Part shown: piece after piece, positions 45,307-54,301 of the stretch
Position numbering within the stretch: the stretch's first letter is position 1
How the letters are laid out: every line of letters starts with the position of its first letter
From: Clostridium bovifaecis
GTDB taxonomy: Bacteria; Bacillota; Clostridia; Clostridiales; Clostridiaceae
NCBI GenBank assembly: GCA_009738435.1
Contig: CP046522.1
Coordinates: forward strand, 2,511,249 to 2,575,248
Direction: 5' to 3'
Length of the DNA: 64,000 bases
Translations under genes and position numbers: made by a program
The notes under the pieces: generated by a model
What the model was told of the DNA's origin: nothing
What the model saw: the letters and a program-made list of their open reading frames with translations, nothing else
The model's database searches: none

Positions 45307-45804
45307 CTACGGAAACATGGCCATAGCAAAGTCATCGCTTTTAACTGAAACTTCTTCTTCCTTTAAAATTTGTTTTGTCCTGTCTCCATCTTCTAAAGAA
45401 TCTAAGTAAACTATTTCTTCTGGTGTTATTTTTATTGCATGCAGGTTATGTCCTTCCCTTTCCATAAGCTCATAATCAGTATTATATACTTTGGCTTCTT
45501 CAAATATAGACTTATCCTGCAAACAAGTCTTTGCCTTACCAAAGATTTGGACTCCCTTTATTCTTCTATAATCAACATATTCCGTATTAACTAATAGACA
45601 TACATTAGGGTTTTGTTCTATGGCTTTAAATTTATCTCCTCCTGCAGACAAGATAAATATTTCCATGTCTTTTCCTAAAAAATATTTAACTGGACTACTT
45701 CTTGGTACATTATTCATACAAGTTGCTAAAGAGCCACTTTTATTTTCCCATAAAAAATCTATAATATTATCTCTTAATTCTTCAACTGACATTTTTTTAT
45801 CCAT
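45307..45804 (-). CDS. Pyridoxamine 5'-phosphate oxidase-like flavin-binding protein
   Basis: 165 residues with the split-barrel fold: FLWENKSGSLATCMNNVPRSSPVKYFLGKDMEIFILSAGGDKFKAIEQNPNVCLLVNTEY. These proteins bind FMN or F420 and are often general reductases or heme-related; true PdxH function is unlikely because of the short length and missing C-terminal part. Role unknown. Confidence 0.82.
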   Translation of the reverse strand: MDKKMSVEELRDNIIDFLWENKSGSLATCMNNVPRSSPVKYFLGKDMEIFILSAGGDKFKAIEQNPNVCLLVNTEYVDYRRIKGVQIFGKAKTCLQDKSIFEEAKVYNTDYELMEREGHNLHAIKITPEEIVYLDSLEDGDRTKQILKEEEVSVKSDDFAMAMFP

Positions 45805-45878
45805 ATATTACAGCTCCTTATTAAATTACTTTATTATAAACTTATTATTCTTCTCTGCATTTAAACTATGCAATCCTT

Positions 45879-47315
45879 CTACCTACTATCCTTATCATCT
45901 TTTCCTATCTTTGGTATAGGCATTCTAAATAAAATATGTGATAGTGCCCTACCATCAAAAGGTATTAATGGCCAAGTATATCTTTTACTGTTTTCAAAGG
46001 ATTTCGTTTTAAAAGCTATTATAAATACAACCACCATTCCTACAATAAATCCAACATTTTTGAATAATCCAGTTAGAATTAGAATAAACAGTCTAAATAT
46101 TCTAATTGCCATGGCGAATTCTATGCTTGGGGTTGCAAAGGTTCCTATGCCAGCCAAGGCCATGTAAACCACTGTTTCTGGTACAAATAATCCTATTTTT
46201 ACAGCAAATTCACTCAATATTAAGCCTCCTATAATACCTAATGAAGTGGATAAAGCACTTGGGGTATGTATAGAGGAAATTCTGAGTAAGTCTAAACCAA
46301 ATTCTAAAAGTATGAATTGTATGAACAAAGGTATATTTCCCGGTTCCTTTGGCCCTAAAAACTGAAGGTATTGTGGCAAAGCTGCTTTATTATACACTAA
46401 TAATAACCACAAAGGCAGTAAAAGAAAGGCTGAAAACATTCCTAAGAAACGAATCCATCTTATATAAGTTCCCGCTATAGGTGTTTGATAATAATCTTCA
46501 GCGTGCTGCGTAAAGTGAAATAGGGTAGCAGGAAGAAGCATTACACTTGGGGACGTATCTACAATTATAGCTATATGACCTTCCATAAGATGAGCCGCTA
46601 CCACATCAGGTCTTTCTGTAAATCTTGCAAGAGGTAGAGGGTTATACCACTTTTTCTTTATTAAAAGCTCTTCAAGAGTTTTCTCAGCCATAACTAGAGC
46701 TCCTATATCAATATTTTTTATTCTCTCCTTTATCTCATCTAGAAGCTTTTTATCTGCTAAGTCTTCTATATAGCCTATTACCACATCAGTTTTAGACCTT
46801 TTACCTACACTATTTATCTCAAATATAAGTTTGGGGTCCCTAATTCTTCTTCTAATTAAAGCTGTGTTAAAAATAACTGTCTCAACTAGCCCATCCCTCG
46901 AACCCCTTGTTACTTTCTCTAGATCTGGCTCTTGTGGTCCTCTTACTGGATATTCCCTAGCATCAAGTATAATTCCTTCACTCTCACCATCTATTACAAG
47001 CCCGATTGCTCCAGCTAGAACCATTTGCTCCATTTTTTCAAACTCTTTAAAAGTATCTACCTCTATATACGCTATTTTTTCCTTCAAAAGCTTTGGTATT
47101 GTATCAATTGATATATCAGAAGGAATAATCGCTTGCAAGGTTTCAATTATCCAAAGCATTATATCATCTTTTGCAAAACCATCTAGCATAACAAAAAAGG
47201 CTTCTTTATCTCCTATCTTGATTTCCCGTCCTATTACATCAAAACTTTTATCTATAGGCAGCCGTCCTTTTAAAACCTTTTTATTTTCATCGATTTTATT
47301 TGATATGTAAGTCAC
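45879..47315 (-). CDS. GerA-type spore germinant receptor A subunit
   Basis: 478 residues. A GTG start with GGGAGTG upstream. The large N-terminal cytoplasmic domain (GDKEAFFVMLDGFAKDDIMLWIIETLQ..., EGESEGIILDAREYPVRGPQEPDLEKVTRGSRDGLVETVIFN) is followed by the membrane part (HFTQHAEDYYQTPIAGTYIRWIRFLGMFSAFLLLPLWLLLV...). This is the GerA/GerKA family of receptor subunits in the inner spore membrane. The usual GerB and GerC genes are not adjacent; some clostridia and the SpoVAF-like branch lack them. Alternative name: SpoVAF-like protein. Confidence 0.88.
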   Translation of the reverse strand: MTYISNKIDENKKVLKGRLPIDKSFDVIGREIKIGDKEAFFVMLDGFAKDDIMLWIIETLQAIIPSDISIDTIPKLLKEKIAYIEVDTFKEFEKMEQMVLAGAIGLVIDGESEGIILDAREYPVRGPQEPDLEKVTRGSRDGLVETVIFNTALIRRRIRDPKLIFEINSVGKRSKTDVVIGYIEDLADKKLLDEIKERIKNIDIGALVMAEKTLEELLIKKKWYNPLPLARFTERPDVVAAHLMEGHIAIIVDTSPSVMLLPATLFHFTQHAEDYYQTPIAGTYIRWIRFLGMFSAFLLLPLWLLLVYNKAALPQYLQFLGPKEPGNIPLFIQFILLEFGLDLLRISSIHTPSALSTSLGIIGGLILSEFAVKIGLFVPETVVYMALAGIGTFATPSIEFAMAIRIFRLFILILTGLFKNVGFIVGMVVVFIIAFKTKSFENSKRYTWPLIPFDGRALSHILFRMPIPKIGKDDKDSR

Positions 47316-47497
47316 TTTTTCACTCCCTATCTTATGTTCTATTCTTTAGTGAAGAATATTGTATTGTTCCACTATCTCCACTCAGAATTTTGCCTCAGAA
47401 AATTCTTGCTATTCATATTTTCTTCATACTTTTTTGATATACTTATGTAAATTTATGAAAAATTTAAAACTATAAAAAATTTTAAGGAGGTTACTGC

Positions 47498-48178
47498 TTG
47501 AATACTAAACTTAATAGACTTTTCCAAGTACTGCTATCTATTTCATTTGCTTTAATTATTATCGTATCGGCATCAAAGTTTACTTTAAATTTTAGATCTT
47601 TATACTACTATGATATTGATTATTTAAAAATTGAGTCTATGTCCAATTTAAGTATAAATGAAATCAAGAAAAATTATGACTATGTAATAGATTATCTAAA
47701 TGAGGACAAGAATATAGAGTTTAAACTTCCATCTTTACCTTCTTCCAAGTATGGAGTGGTACATTTTAAAGAAGTAAAAAATATATTCGATCTTCTAGAT
47801 AAATTACTTGTAATATGTATTATTATTAGCGTAATAAGTATATTCCTAATTGAAAAAAATATCCTAATTCTAAAACATGTATCTACAGCATTATTTGCTA
47901 TACCTTTAATCATTATGGGAGCTTTCTTAATCAACTTTGATGCAAGCTTTACAATATTTCATAAAGTATTCTTTAGAAATGACTATTGGATATTTGATCC
48001 TAATTATGATCCTATTATCAACATACTTCCTCAAGAATTCTTCTTCCATGCTGTGATTTTAATATTATCAATAGTTATTCTTGTAAGCATTTTGCTTAGA
48101 ATTATCTATTTTAAACTTAATAAAAAAGAGGCTGTCTCAGTAGAAGTTTCATTTCAGAATAAAAACCTGCAGCTCTAA
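47498..48178 (+). CDS. TIGR01906-type (DUF1461) integral membrane protein
   Basis: 226 residues with about four membrane helices: VLLSISFALIIIVSASKFTL, LVICIIISVISIFLI, LFAIPLIIMGAFLINF and the C-terminal FHAVILILSIVILVSILLRII. The extracellular loop YYDIDYLKIESMSNLSINEIKKNYDYVIDYLN is typical of the TIGR01906 family. Function unknown. SD AAGGAGG; the start codon is TTG at 47498. Confidence 0.8.
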   Translation: MNTKLNRLFQVLLSISFALIIIVSASKFTLNFRSLYYYDIDYLKIESMSNLSINEIKKNYDYVIDYLNEDKNIEFKLPSLPSSKYGVVHFKEVKNIFDLLDKLLVICIIISVISIFLIEKNILILKHVSTALFAIPLIIMGAFLINFDASFTIFHKVFFRNDYWIFDPNYDPIINILPQEFFFHAVILILSIVILVSILLRIIYFKLNKKEAVSVEVSFQNKNLQL

Positions 48179-48227
48179 TTAGTTCGCAAAACCACAGTCC
48201 AGAAAGCAATATACCATAAAATATATT

Positions 48228-48275
48228 AGGGTTTAGGGGTTTGGAGAAAAATTAAACTCTCTAAACTCCTAAACT
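48228..48275. repeat. Intergenic hairpin of 7-nt units
   Basis: AGGGTTTAGGGGTTTGGAGA (from 48228) pairs imperfectly with CTCTCTAAACTCCTAAAC (48258-48275). The right side goes on as a series of units such as TTCTAA, CTAACTT and ATTCTAA to about 48335. It lies between a plus-strand gene ending 48178 and a minus-strand gene ending 48355, so it could terminate both. Confidence 0.55.
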
Positions 48276-48354
48276 TCTAATCAACTTTCTAACTTATAAC
48301 CCTTAGTATCTAACTAATACCTTAGATTCTAACTAAAAAATCTTCAAATAATTT

Positions 48355-48708
48355 TTAAGGAGCTACTTCATCTGACTTTATTAAATATCTATGGAAGAAG
48401 TATTCTACTGCGGCTACTAGCACTGCAAGAATAATTAATGTACCAAATCTTGTATCAAAATTTGTACTTAGTGCATCTAATACATAAGCAATTACCGCAG
48501 CCATAATTCCATCTCCTATAGATGCGGTTATATTTCCATAGCTAGGAAGTATATAGAGATCTCCAAGTAAATAGTTTAATATAGTCCCTACTACTGCAAA
48601 TGTAAAAACCCAGCCAATTGTATTTCCATCCATAGCTCCTAATGTTATCCATCCTGCTATGAAAGTTAACAATAACTTAACTAAAAGTGCTGTAGTTGTT
48701 TTACTCAT
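48355..48708 (-). CDS. DUF2512 (YndM-like) small membrane protein
   Basis: 117 residues with four membrane helices: LLVKLLLTFIAGWITLGAM, FTFAVVGTILNYLLGDLYILPSYGN, GDGIMAAVIAYVLDAL, LIILAVLVAAVEYFFH. The LLGDLYILP block and FHRYL near the end match the DUF2512/YndM family of sporeformers. Function unknown. Confidence 0.82.
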   Translation of the reverse strand: MSKTTTALLVKLLLTFIAGWITLGAMDGNTIGWVFTFAVVGTILNYLLGDLYILPSYGNITASIGDGIMAAVIAYVLDALSTNFDTRFGTLIILAVLVAAVEYFFHRYLIKSDEVAP

Positions 48709-49029
48709 AATTAAATACCTCCATGTATTTATTTAAGTTAATACATTTTTATTTTGTCATAAATATTATGAGCTTATGCAATTAAAAAATATTACTAATA
48801 AAGAGTTTTAATTATAAGTTTTTGTAGCTTATGACATTAATCAAAATCTCAACAATAATTGATGGATAAAATCACAGTATTATGAAATAGCTTAATGATA
48901 ATAGAAAATTAAACTAAATACAGTTACTAAATATACCATATAATCCTTTTTAATCAATTAATTTAATACATTTCCACTGTTAATTCCAAAGATACTTATA
49001 TATAATATACAAATGTAAAAAACTAAAAA
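48709..49029. other. AT-rich intergenic region without a recognised gene
   Basis: Nothing coding was recognised. It must contain the divergent promoters of the DUF2512 gene and of the riboswitch-controlled gene; a TATATATAAT stretch near 48990-49005 is a likely -10 element for the latter. Confidence 0.4.
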
Positions 49030-49145
49030 ATTTGCCGAATGTATAATATACAGCGGAGGATTAATTTATGGGGTGAATCCAAATATGGTAGGGATCTCTC
49101 TCTTCCCGAACCCGTCAACTAACTTCGCAGGCATTAAGAGAGGTG
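49030..49145 (+). ncRNA. c-di-AMP riboswitch (ydaO/yuaA class)
   Basis: Conserved blocks of the class are present in order: GCCGAAT, ACAGCGGAGGA, GGGGTGAATCC, ATATGGTAGGG, CCCGAACCCGTCAACTAAC, TTCGCAGGC. The closing 3' helix pairs CTCTCTT (49098-49104) with AAGAGAG (49136-49142). That right arm is also part of the SD (AGAGAGGTG) of the gene that starts at 49152, so the aptamer and the ribosome site overlap. No terminator lies between aptamer and ATG. Confidence 0.9.
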
Positions 49146-49151
49146 TAACAA

Positions 49152-50075
49152 ATGAAAAAAAATTTAATTATTTGCTCTACTATGGTGTCTATCTTAGCTT
49201 TATCTGCTTTACCTCTTTTTCAAGATAATATGAAAAGGAATAACGTTGTTAATATGGCTTCTACTGGTAATATTACAAAGGTCTATCCTATTAACAAGGT
49301 AGACCCAACTTCAATTAGCAATTCAGTCGGTAAAGACTCTAGCAGCTTAATTGCTAAGACTGAGGAAAAAAACTCTGATAATAATCAGAGTGTAAAGCAA
49401 AACATTGCTAATAAGAATGGTAACAATAAATCTAATGTAAAAGAAGTTAAGATTGTAAAGAAAGCTTCAGTAAGTAGTACTGCAGTTAACAAAAATACTT
49501 CATCAAACAGCAGTGTTAGATTGTCAAGAGGTGGCAACTTCCCTAAAAACATAAGCAAGTCTAATGCTGGTAAAGTAACTGTATCTACTTCTTCAAGCAA
49601 AAGTACATATTCTTCAAGAGTTGAAGTATTAGACTGGAAATTTGCTAGAAATGTTTTCTCAATAAATTCAATTGCAGAGGTAACTGATGTTTATAGCAAA
49701 AAAACTTTTAAGGTAAAAAGAACTATGGGCACAAACCATGCAGACACTGAAGCTTTAACAAGAGAGGATACGGAAATAATAAAAAGTATTTGGGGCGGTT
49801 TTTCTTGGGAAAGAAGGCCTGTCATTTTAAATATCAATGGAAGAAAAATTGCAGCTTCTATGAGTGCTATGCCTCATGCTGGCATTGACGCTGCTCCTGC
49901 CTTTAAGGTTATAAATAATCGTTCCGAAGGCTATGGGAGAGGTCAAAATCTTGATGTAGTAAAAGGAAACGGAATGGATGGACACTTTGATATCCACTTT
50001 TTGAACAGCACAAGACATAAAGACGGTAAAAAGGACCCTCAACATCAGGCAGCAATTTTAAGGGCGGCAGAATAG
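49152..50075 (+). CDS. Secreted protein with conserved C-terminal domain, c-di-AMP controlled
   Basis: 307 residues. Signal peptide (KKNLIICSTMVSILALSALPLF), then a low-complexity Ser/Asn/Lys-rich linker to about residue 155, and a compact C-terminal domain with FARNVFSINSIAEVTDVYSK, VKRTMGTNHADTEALTREDTEIIKSIWGGFSWERRPVI, MPHAGIDAAP and GNGMDGHFDIHFLNSTRH. The His/Asp/Glu content (HAD, HFDIHF) suggests a metal site. Similar domains occur on clostridial cell-wall-associated proteins, but I cannot name the family. Riboswitch control by c-di-AMP is typical of wall hydrolases and potassium transport, so a wall-related role is inferred. Confidence 0.75.
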   Translation: MKKNLIICSTMVSILALSALPLFQDNMKRNNVVNMASTGNITKVYPINKVDPTSISNSVGKDSSSLIAKTEEKNSDNNQSVKQNIANKNGNNKSNVKEVKIVKKASVSSTAVNKNTSSNSSVRLSRGGNFPKNISKSNAGKVTVSTSSSKSTYSSRVEVLDWKFARNVFSINSIAEVTDVYSKKTFKVKRTMGTNHADTEALTREDTEIIKSIWGGFSWERRPVILNINGRKIAASMSAMPHAGIDAAPAFKVINNRSEGYGRGQNLDVVKGNGMDGHFDIHFLNSTRHKDGKKDPQHQAAILRAAE

Positions 50076-50082
50076 AACCAAG

Positions 50083-50290
50083 TTAGAAAATACAAGTTAG
50101 AAGGCCAAGACGACAGTTATAAAGTTATAAGTTAGAGGTTAGAAGTTAGAGATTATAAATTAGTTTAAAGCGTACAATGTAAAGTTTAAAATTAATATAA
50201 ATAAAGATACTTTAAACTTCCAGCTTTACACTTATGTTTCTAACTTGTCTAACTTATCTAACTTGCTATTCTAACCTGTTATTCTAACTT
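50083..50290. repeat. Long intergenic hairpin of 7-nt units between convergent genes
   Basis: The left side repeats AAGTTAG/GGTTAG/AAGTTAG units (50083-50165), then a central TAAAGTTTAAA / TTTAAACTT pair, and the right side repeats the complements CTAACTTGTCTAACTTATC (50222-50290). The right end runs into the last codons of the GGDEF-EAL gene. It lies between a plus gene (ends 50075) and a minus gene (ends 50279), fit for a two-way terminator. Confidence 0.65.
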
Positions 50291-53227
50291 GTTTTTCATA
50301 ATTTGCTCTTTCACGTATTTTTCAAATTTCTCGGGAGGGAGAGGCTTACTAAATAAATACCCTTGTATCTCATCACATCCATTAGTCTTGAGGAAACTTA
50401 GTTGTTCTTTTGTTTCTACTCCTTCAGCAGTAACATTTAGATTTAAGCTTTTAGCTAAGTTTATTATGGAGCTTACTATAGCAGTATTTTTAGCATCTTC
50501 ATTTATATCCCTAACAAAAGAAGAGTCGATTTTTAGGGTATCAATTTTAAAGTTCTTTAGGTAATTAAGTGAAGAAAATCCTGTTCCAAAGTCATCTAGG
50601 GATATTTTGATTCCCATTGCTTTTAATTTTTCAAGCATATATATAGTAAATTTAATATTCCTAATGGCAGTTCCTTCGGTTATTTCTACCTCTAACCATT
50701 TAGGTTCTAGATTAGTTTCTTTTAAAATTTTTTCTATTTTTTCTACCAGATCCTGTTGGCTAAATTGCAGTGCAGACAAATTTACAGAAACTCTAATCTC
50801 ATCTAGTCCCATGTCATGCCATATTCTATTTTGCTTACATGCTTTTCGAATTATCAATTCTCCAATAGATACTATTAATCCTGTTTCTTCTGCTATAGAA
50901 ATAAATTTGTCTGGAGTTACCATCCCTAGTTCTGGACTGTTCCACCTAATTAAAGCCTCAGCACCTATGATTTTTTCTGTATCAGCCTCTATTCTCGGCT
51001 GATAATAGAGAATAAATTCATCATTTTCTAGAGCCTTTCTGAGGCTATTTTCTATCTTAAACTGTTCTAAAGAAAGTTTATTCATCCCTATATTGTAGAA
51101 TTGATAGTTGTTTTTTCCTTTTTCTTTTGCTCTATACATTGCAATATCTGCATTTGTTAGAAGTACTTCTCCTTCTTCTCCATCTTGCGGAAAAATAGCT
51201 ATTCCTATACTAGTTGTTATATTTAGCTCTTGTCCACTTAACAGATATGGCTCTCTAAATACTCCTAATATCTTGGACGCTACTTTATTTACTTTCTCAG
51301 TTTCATTTATGTTAGGTGCTAGTAAGATAAATTCATCTCCACCAATACGAAATATTATTTCTTCTTCATCTAAAACACCATGAAGTCGTTTTGAAACTTC
51401 TTTTAGTAAATTATCTCCAACATTATGCCCCAAAGTATCATTAATAACCTTAAATCTATCTAGATCTAGGAACATTAGTGCCACTTTAGAGTTATTCTTT
51501 TTTGCTGTATCTAGTGCCTTGTCTAATTCTGTTTTAAATAATGTCCTATTTGGTAACCTAGTGAGATAATCATAGTTAGCTATGTATTTTAATTCTAAAT
51601 TTGAATCTTGTATATCCTTAAAGTTTTCTTTTAAGATTTTAGAAGTAGCTTTAAAATTATTAATAAGCAAATCTATTTCCTTGATTATGCTTCCTGGCCA
51701 TTCTATTATTTCCTCTTTAAATATCTTCGAAGGCAGGTGCGTTGTTACCTTTGCCAATTGAAAAATTGGGTAGGATATTACCTTATCCAAAACTATAGTA
51801 ATTAAAAGAGAGCTTATTATAACTAAAAAAGTTATAGAAAAATTTTTTATATAGTATTGCTGCATCCCTTCCTTATATTCGTCTAAAGGAACCTGCATAA
51901 TCAGCTTCCAAGGCAAACGCCTACTAATATTGTATCTCTGCACGTATATTGACTTTTCTAAAGTCCTCATATCAGAAAGCTCTTTTATACTTTCTAAATT
52001 TAGATGGTCAATGTTATCAATTATAAGAGAACTATCCCAGGATAATTTGCCCATAACTTTAACACTGTTATCTGTGCTGGCAATTACACTATTGTTCTTA
52101 TTTATAATAGTAATGTTTATATGTCTGTGATTTTTATCTTCCTTAAGGCTTATTGGTATATAATTCAGATTTATTATTCCTATAACATTTCCTTCCACCT
52201 TATTATTTTTAATTATAGGTATACCTATGGCTACAGCTGGCAGCGTATAGTTCTTGCTTGCTGTAAATGTATCTGATACTGCCATCATTCCAGCAAATTC
52301 TGCATTTTTAAAGTAATCTTCGGTGCGTATGTAAGTTCCAATATTCGATACTCCATGTTCATTAATTCTTGGAGAAGCTGCAACTACTTTCCCTTGCAAA
52401 TCCACGATATATAATCCATAAAAAGCTGGAAGAGAACTTTGGACTATTGATGTATATTGCTGAAGCTCATTTGAATATTTTATGTCTGTATAAGAAGTTC
52501 TCTGCCCTAGTATATTAAGGGCATTTGAATATTGGGTATACCATGAATTAATATTATAAGTACTCATATTAATAAGTGACTGAGTTTCTCCTTTTATACC
52601 ATCTCTTATCTTAATTAAGTAATCTCTCGTGTTAATCACGTTAATAATCATATTATATACTATAACAGAACCCACAATTAGGCTAAAAATCATCTTATTG
52701 AGCGAGATGCTTTTCTCTTTTTTTCTATCTAAAATTATCTTTTCTAAAGGAGTGTAAAAGATGATAAGATTAGCACAAAAGGTATTAAATATTCCATTGA
52801 CAGAGTCTTTAAGTATTATAAGTACTAAGTCTAAAGAACTGTAACCTAAAAATGAATGATAAATAATGGCGCTTAGTGGTCCGCCAATTACTAGCCAGTA
52901 TAGACTATCCCAAAATATTATGCTATTACCTTTACGCTTTATTGCCACCCCAATAAATACTATTTCCAAAGTAAAAATAATTATTGCATAAGGATGATGC
53001 CATAATCTATATGTAAAAACATTTACTAGAATTGAAGCAGCTAGTCCAAGTTTCAGACCATAAAAATAAAGAATTGTGATTACAAAGATACTTCCAAAAA
53101 TATAGTCCACTCCCATATAAAGTGGTATTGATGCATAGTTTCCCACCATTCCTAAACTTAAAAGAACAATGAAAGCTATATATTTCTTTATATGCTTTAA
53201 GGAATCACTTTTCTCACAATTGACCAT
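50279..53227 (-). CDS. GGDEF-EAL c-di-GMP protein with membrane and Cache-type sensor domains
   Basis: 982 residues from the ATG at 53227 (GGAGG nine bases upstream). About six N-terminal membrane helices resembling a MASE-type region, then an extracellular dCache-like domain (about 215-450; YTSIVQSSLPAFYGLYIVDLQGKVVAASPRI), a helix (ITFLVIISSLLITIVLD), a GGDEF domain with intact RIGGDEF near 627 and an EAL domain with GAEALIRW near 754, DDFGTGFSSLNYL and KIDSSFVRDI. Both catalytic sites look intact, so it could make or degrade c-di-GMP. Possible influence on the pilus motor is inference. Confidence 0.92.
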   Translation of the reverse strand: MVNCEKSDSLKHIKKYIAFIVLLSLGMVGNYASIPLYMGVDYIFGSIFVITILYFYGLKLGLAASILVNVFTYRLWHHPYAIIIFTLEIVFIGVAIKRKGNSIIFWDSLYWLVIGGPLSAIIYHSFLGYSSLDLVLIILKDSVNGIFNTFCANLIIFYTPLEKIILDRKKEKSISLNKMIFSLIVGSVIVYNMIINVINTRDYLIKIRDGIKGETQSLINMSTYNINSWYTQYSNALNILGQRTSYTDIKYSNELQQYTSIVQSSLPAFYGLYIVDLQGKVVAASPRINEHGVSNIGTYIRTEDYFKNAEFAGMMAVSDTFTASKNYTLPAVAIGIPIIKNNKVEGNVIGIINLNYIPISLKEDKNHRHINITIINKNNSVIASTDNSVKVMGKLSWDSSLIIDNIDHLNLESIKELSDMRTLEKSIYVQRYNISRRLPWKLIMQVPLDEYKEGMQQYYIKNFSITFLVIISSLLITIVLDKVISYPIFQLAKVTTHLPSKIFKEEIIEWPGSIIKEIDLLINNFKATSKILKENFKDIQDSNLELKYIANYDYLTRLPNRTLFKTELDKALDTAKKNNSKVALMFLDLDRFKVINDTLGHNVGDNLLKEVSKRLHGVLDEEEIIFRIGGDEFILLAPNINETEKVNKVASKILGVFREPYLLSGQELNITTSIGIAIFPQDGEEGEVLLTNADIAMYRAKEKGKNNYQFYNIGMNKLSLEQFKIENSLRKALENDEFILYYQPRIEADTEKIIGAEALIRWNSPELGMVTPDKFISIAEETGLIVSIGELIIRKACKQNRIWHDMGLDEIRVSVNLSALQFSQQDLVEKIEKILKETNLEPKWLEVEITEGTAIRNIKFTIYMLEKLKAMGIKISLDDFGTGFSSLNYLKNFKIDTLKIDSSFVRDINEDAKNTAIVSSIINLAKSLNLNVTAEGVETKEQLSFLKTNGCDEIQGYLFSKPLPPEKFEKYVKEQIMKNKLE

Positions 53228-53374
53228 ATATAATCCTCCACAATATATATTCATTAATTTGTCTTATAATTTATATATTATCATAATCATCGACAAAATT
53301 ATATTGGAATTGATATAATTTCACAATCAATATTTATATTAGAAAGCACTTTAGATATTTGACCCTGTTCTCTG

Positions 53375-53418
53375 AAAAATAAGGCATAGACTTCAAATGA
53401 AGTCTATGCCTTATTTTT
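53375..53418. terminator. rnf operon terminator
   Basis: A perfect 21-bp stem (53375-53395 with 53398-53418) with a two-base loop; A-run on the left, T-run on the right. It lies 28 bases beyond the rnfB stop on the minus strand. Confidence 0.9.
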
Positions 53419-53445
53419 TATTATATATGCTCTTTAAAGATTAAT

Positions 53446-54288
53446 TTATTGTTTTACTGCTGCCACTTCAGTCTTTGCTGCTGGTGCCGCTGGTTGACGG
53501 AAGTTTAATATTGCTTTTGTTGGACATTTCTTTTCACATAGACCGCAGTTTACACACTTGCTGTAGTCTATTACAGAAAGATTATTTACCATTGTAATAG
53601 CTTCTTTTGGACATGCCTTTACACATAATGTACATGCAATACATCCAACTGAACATGAACCCTTAACATCTAATCCCTTATCTTTTGAGTTACATGTTAC
53701 GAATACTTTTTGTTTTTGTGGTACTAATTCTATGATGCCTTTTGGACATGCTGTTACACAAGCTCCACAAGCAACACAGTTGTCTTTGTTAACTTTAGCA
53801 ATTCCATCAACTATATCAATAGCATCGAATTGACAAGCCTTAACACAGCTTCCATATCCTAGACATCCATATGAACAAGCTTTTGATCCTGCTCCAGGAA
53901 CGTTCATTGCTTGTTGACAATCTTCCAATCCATAGTATTTATAATTATCTTTAGCTTTTTCGCAAGTACCTTGACATTTAACATAAGCCATTTTAGGTTC
54001 AGAAGCATCAACTGATATTCCCATTACCTCACCAATTTTAGCTGCAACTGGTGCTCCCCCTATTGGACAGCAGTTTGGTGCAGCAGCTCCACTTGCTACA
54101 GCTTCAGCATAAGCGTCACATCCAGCAAATCCGCAACCACCACAGTTTGCACCTGGAAGGCATTCTCTGATTAGAGGAACCTTCTCGTCAACTGGCACTG
54201 CGAACTTTTTAGATGCATAACCTAAAACAAGTCCAAATAAAAGTCCAAGTCCGCCTAAGCTAAGTATAGGGTATAAAATCTCTGTCAT
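53446..54288 (-). CDS. rnfB: RnfB, iron-sulphur subunit of the Rnf complex
   Basis: 280 residues. N-terminal membrane helix (ILYPILSLGGLGLLFGLVLGY), then a four-Cys cluster site C43-C49-C52-C57 in CLPGANCGGCGFAGC, and a further series of ferredoxin-type CxxCxxCxxxC motifs (CVACGACVTACPKG, CIACTLCVKACPKE, CVNCGLCEKKCPTK). RnfB is the entry point for electrons from ferredoxin. Last gene of rnfCDGEAB, 13 bases after rnfA. Confidence 0.97.
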   Translation of the reverse strand: MTEILYPILSLGGLGLLFGLVLGYASKKFAVPVDEKVPLIRECLPGANCGGCGFAGCDAYAEAVASGAAAPNCCPIGGAPVAAKIGEVMGISVDASEPKMAYVKCQGTCEKAKDNYKYYGLEDCQQAMNVPGAGSKACSYGCLGYGSCVKACQFDAIDIVDGIAKVNKDNCVACGACVTACPKGIIELVPQKQKVFVTCNSKDKGLDVKGSCSVGCIACTLCVKACPKEAITMVNNLSVIDYSKCVNCGLCEKKCPTKAILNFRQPAAPAAKTEVAAVKQ

Positions 54289-54301
54289 TTAAATTCCCTC
54301 C

